A stretch of DNA of 26,559 nt. Origin: an uncultured Collinsella sp. (GTDB lineage Bacteria > Actinomycetota > Coriobacteriia > Coriobacteriales > Coriobacteriaceae). Below the pieces are notes generated by a model. That model searched no databases and had not been told where the DNA came from. It saw only the letters and a list, made by a program, of their open reading frames with translations. Below are positions 25,017-26,559 of the stretch, one piece after another. Position 1 is the stretch's first letter, and each line of letters starts with the position of its first letter. A program made the position numbers and the translations under genes. Where the stretch lies: the NCBI GenBank assembly GCA_902464175.1, contig CABQHZ010000018.1, forward strand, positions 1-26,559, read 5' to 3'.

Positions 25017-25982
25017 CTACAGACGCTGCGCCACGCGGATTTTGGCTGATCTCGCCCGAGGGTTGCGCTCAACCTCATCAGGCTGGGCAACCAAGGGTTT
25101 GCGGGTGATGACCTTGAGTATCGGCACGTTGCCGCACACGCACACCGGAATCTCCGGCGGACACGTGCACCCCTGGCTCATCTCCTTAAAGTGATTCTTT
25201 ACGATACGGTCCTCGAGCGAGTGATACGAGATGACGCAGATACGTCCGCCCGGGTTGAGCCACCTGGTGGCGGCATCAAGCCCTCGTTCGAGCACATCGA
25301 GCTCGTGATTGACCTCGATGCGAATGGCCTGGAAACTTTTCTTGGCCGGGTGTCCGCCATGCCGACGAGCGGCAGCCGGGATACCTGCCTTGATGATCTC
25401 GACAAATTGGCCGGTGGTTTCGATCGGTTCTTGCTCGCGGCGGCGCACGATCTCGCGCGCGATCTGCGAGGCGAACTTCTCTTCGCCGTAGACGCGTAGA
25501 ATCCGGGCGAGGTCGTGTTCGTTATAGGTGTTGATGACCTCAGCTGCGTTTAAGGTGTTATTACCCGGATCCATCCGCATGTCCAATGGGGCGTCCTCGT
25601 TATACGAAAAGCCCCTGCCAGGGATATCGAGTTGCGGTGACGAAACGCCCAAATCGAACAGGAAGCCATCGACCCCGGGCACCTCGGCCGAGCAAAGCAG
25701 CTCGTCCAAGTCGCCGAAGTTGCCCTTCAGCAGCTGGTGTGGAACGCCGGGAACCTCGCGGTCCAGACGGGCGCCAGCGGCCTCGAGGGCCATGTCGTCC
25801 TGATCGACGCCGAGCAAAAGACCCGTCTCCCCCACCTGCGCGGCCATCTTTACCGAATGGCCGGCACCGCCAAGGGTGCAATCGCAGACAACGGAGCCGC
25901 TCTTTAGCCGCAGCGACTCAAGCACTTCGCCGAGCATGACAGGTTCATGCCGATATTCTTGTGTCAAGATCCCACGCTCCAT
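25017..25982 (-). CDS. rsmH: 16S rRNA (cytosine1402-N4)-methyltransferase RsmH (MraW)
   Basis: This 321-residue SAM-dependent methyltransferase modifies C1402 in the ribosomal P-site region. EPVMLGEVLESL (13-24) opens the family pattern, and the SAM loop DCTLGGAGH is at 34-42 with acidic D60 (GVDQDD). FDLGVSSPQLD and RGFSYNEDAPLDMRMD are diagnostic. FQAIRIEVNHEL and SYHSLEDRIVKNHF follow. The Cys-rich GCTCPPEIPVCVCGN near the end is typical of Gram-positive RsmH. The ATG 25982 lacks a strong ribosome site; a TTG five codons further in is an alternative. It follows mraZ by 20 bases. Confidence 0.97.
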   Translation of the reverse strand: MERGILTQEYRHEPVMLGEVLESLRLKSGSVVCDCTLGGAGHSVKMAAQVGETGLLLGVDQDDMALEAAGARLDREVPGVPHQLLKGNFGDLDELLCSAEVPGVDGFLFDLGVSSPQLDIPGRGFSYNEDAPLDMRMDPGNNTLNAAEVINTYNEHDLARILRVYGEEKFASQIAREIVRRREQEPIETTGQFVEIIKAGIPAAARRHGGHPAKKSFQAIRIEVNHELDVLERGLDAATRWLNPGGRICVISYHSLEDRIVKNHFKEMSQGCTCPPEIPVCVCGNVPILKVITRKPLVAQPDEVERNPRARSAKIRVAQRL

Positions 25983-26002
25983 CCGTTACCCGTGCCTTGC
26001 CC

Positions 26003-26437
26003 TTACGAGAAGAAGAGGTCCAGCAGGGCCTCATCGTCATCGTCCTCATCGGCCGCGGCGCGATCCCAAACCTCAAGGTGGTCGTAGTTGCCCACAACCG
26101 TGACCTCGCGGTCGAGGTTCGCCTGTTTGCGGAGAGACTCGGAAAGACCGATACGACCGGCGCTGTCCACGTCCATCGACGTGGTGCGCTTGTTGATCGC
26201 CCTCATGAGCTTCTGGTCATTAATGTCACGCGGGTTAAAACCCTCGTGGCCCTCACGACCCGCGAAGAGTCCTTCGACCCACTTATCGAAGGCCTCGGCA
26301 GAGAACACGTACAGAGCATCGACATCCAGGGCTTTGAACACGCGAACGTGCTCTCCAAGCTCCTCGCGAAGGGGTGCAGGCAGGGACAGACGACCTTTTG
26401 CATCGAGATTGCGCTCGTATGCACCAGTCATTCCCAT
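26003..26437 (-). CDS. mraZ: MraZ, DNA-binding regulator of the dcw cluster
   Basis: This 144-residue protein has two AbrB/SpoVT-like repeats. The first is marked by LDAKGRLSLPAPLRE (about 11-25) and the second by MDVDSAGRIGLSESLRK (about 88-104). MraZ forms rings of subunits that bind repeated G-rich boxes in its own promoter and repress the dcw operon in E. coli. An acidic tail, ADEDDDDEALLDLFFS, closes the protein. Start ATG 26437 has GGGGAGGG about 6 bases upstream. It is the first gene of the cluster and is preceded by a recognisable promoter with repeated G-tracts. Confidence 0.97.
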   Translation of the reverse strand: MGMTGAYERNLDAKGRLSLPAPLREELGEHVRVFKALDVDALYVFSAEAFDKWVEGLFAGREGHEGFNPRDINDQKLMRAINKRTTSMDVDSAGRIGLSESLRKQANLDREVTVVGNYDHLEVWDRAAADEDDDDEALLDLFFS

Positions 26438-26473
26438 GTGCGCCCTCCCCTCGGTTACTCAGATGGCACGTAC

Positions 26474-26526
26474 GCGGGGAACCACCCCGCCTGTCGACGT
26501 CATTAATAATATGGGGAACCGCCCCA
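26474..26526. repeat. Two copies of a GGGGAACCRCCCC inverted-repeat operator at the mraZ promoter
   Basis: On the plus strand, GGGGAACCACCCC (26476-26488, extended to GCGGGG/CCCCGC arms at 26474-26490) and GGGGAACCGCCCC (26513-26525, with T/A extending it to 26512-26526) differ at one base. Each is a G-tract inverted repeat with a 5-base spacer; the copies are 37 bp apart. One lies between the -35 and -10 hexamers, the other just downstream of the expected transcription start, a natural place for repression, likely by MraZ itself. Confidence 0.6.
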
Positions 26527-26534
26527 TTTTTCAA
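26506..26534 (-). promoter_or_regulatory. Promoter of the mraZ-led dcw operon
   Basis: On the minus strand TTGAAA (26529-26534) and TATTAT (26506-26511) are separated by exactly 17 bases, a close match to the main sigma-factor consensus. Transcription would start near 26499, leaving a leader of about 60 bases before mraZ. Confidence 0.75.
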
Positions 26535-26537
26535 CAC

Positions 26538-26558
26538 CTTTCCCCACCCCTTCCCCCA
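26538..26558 (-). promoter_or_regulatory. G-tract cluster upstream of the mraZ -35 element
   Basis: Minus-strand TGGGG occurs at 26554-26558 and 26542-26546, with another G-tract between them and a further TGGGG at 26522-26526. E. coli MraZ is known to bind TGGGN repeats, so these could extend the operator; the spacings (12 and 20) do not match the 10-bp E. coli period. Confidence 0.4.
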
Positions 26559-26559
26559 C

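Overview
The window is a high-GC, gene-dense stretch of an actinobacterial chromosome. It has a division and cell wall (dcw) cluster with SepF, DivIVA and YggT but no ftsA, and Gram-positive style cell wall genes. It most resembles a Coriobacteriia genome of the Collinsella type. That taxon is inferred from protein style and gene order, because no rRNA or other taxonomic marker is present.

Layout. (1) Positions 1-1833, plus strand: a low-affinity phosphate permease (Pit family) and its DUF47/PhoU-like partner. (2) 1834-2117: a 284-bp gap with a 25-bp inverted repeat and a G/T-rich stretch. (3) 2118-2648, plus strand: a nitroreductase-family protein whose 5' part has base usage unlike the rest of the window. 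(4) 2692-2788: two back-to-back terminators where the plus-strand and minus-strand transcripts converge. (5) From 2814 to the right edge every gene is on the minus strand.

Read in transcription order from the right edge, the minus-strand block is: mraZ, rsmH, an ftsL-like gene, a class B penicillin-binding protein (ftsI/spoVD type), murF, mraY, murD, ftsW, murG, murC, murB, ftsQ and ftsZ; then pgeF, pstS, pstC, pstA, pstB and phoU; then yggS, sepF, yggT and divIVA. The dcw part makes the peptidoglycan precursor (MurF, MurD, MurC, MurB, MraY, MurG), polymerises and crosslinks it at the septum (FtsW plus PBP), and builds the division ring (FtsZ, FtsQ, FtsL). The distal part supplies ring anchoring (SepF) and polar or septal organisation (DivIVA). 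murE and ftsA are not in this window; SepF is the likely FtsZ membrane anchor.

The division cluster is interrupted by a complete high-affinity phosphate uptake operon. It is translationally coupled to pgeF (ATGA overlap) and preceded by an 11-bp-period direct repeat resembling a PhoP/PhoB-type box. Both phosphate import systems (Pit and Pst) are therefore within 10 kb of each other.

Most genes are orthodox. The points most worth a second look are: a yggT gene with no ATG, GTG or TTG start available; the repeated G-tract operator over the mraZ promoter; the phosphate-box candidate in front of pgeF; a perfect Shine-Dalgarno with a three-codon ORF in front of pit; and the mosaic nitroreductase. 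I found no tRNA, rRNA, CRISPR array, insertion sequence or clearly new multi-gene system.
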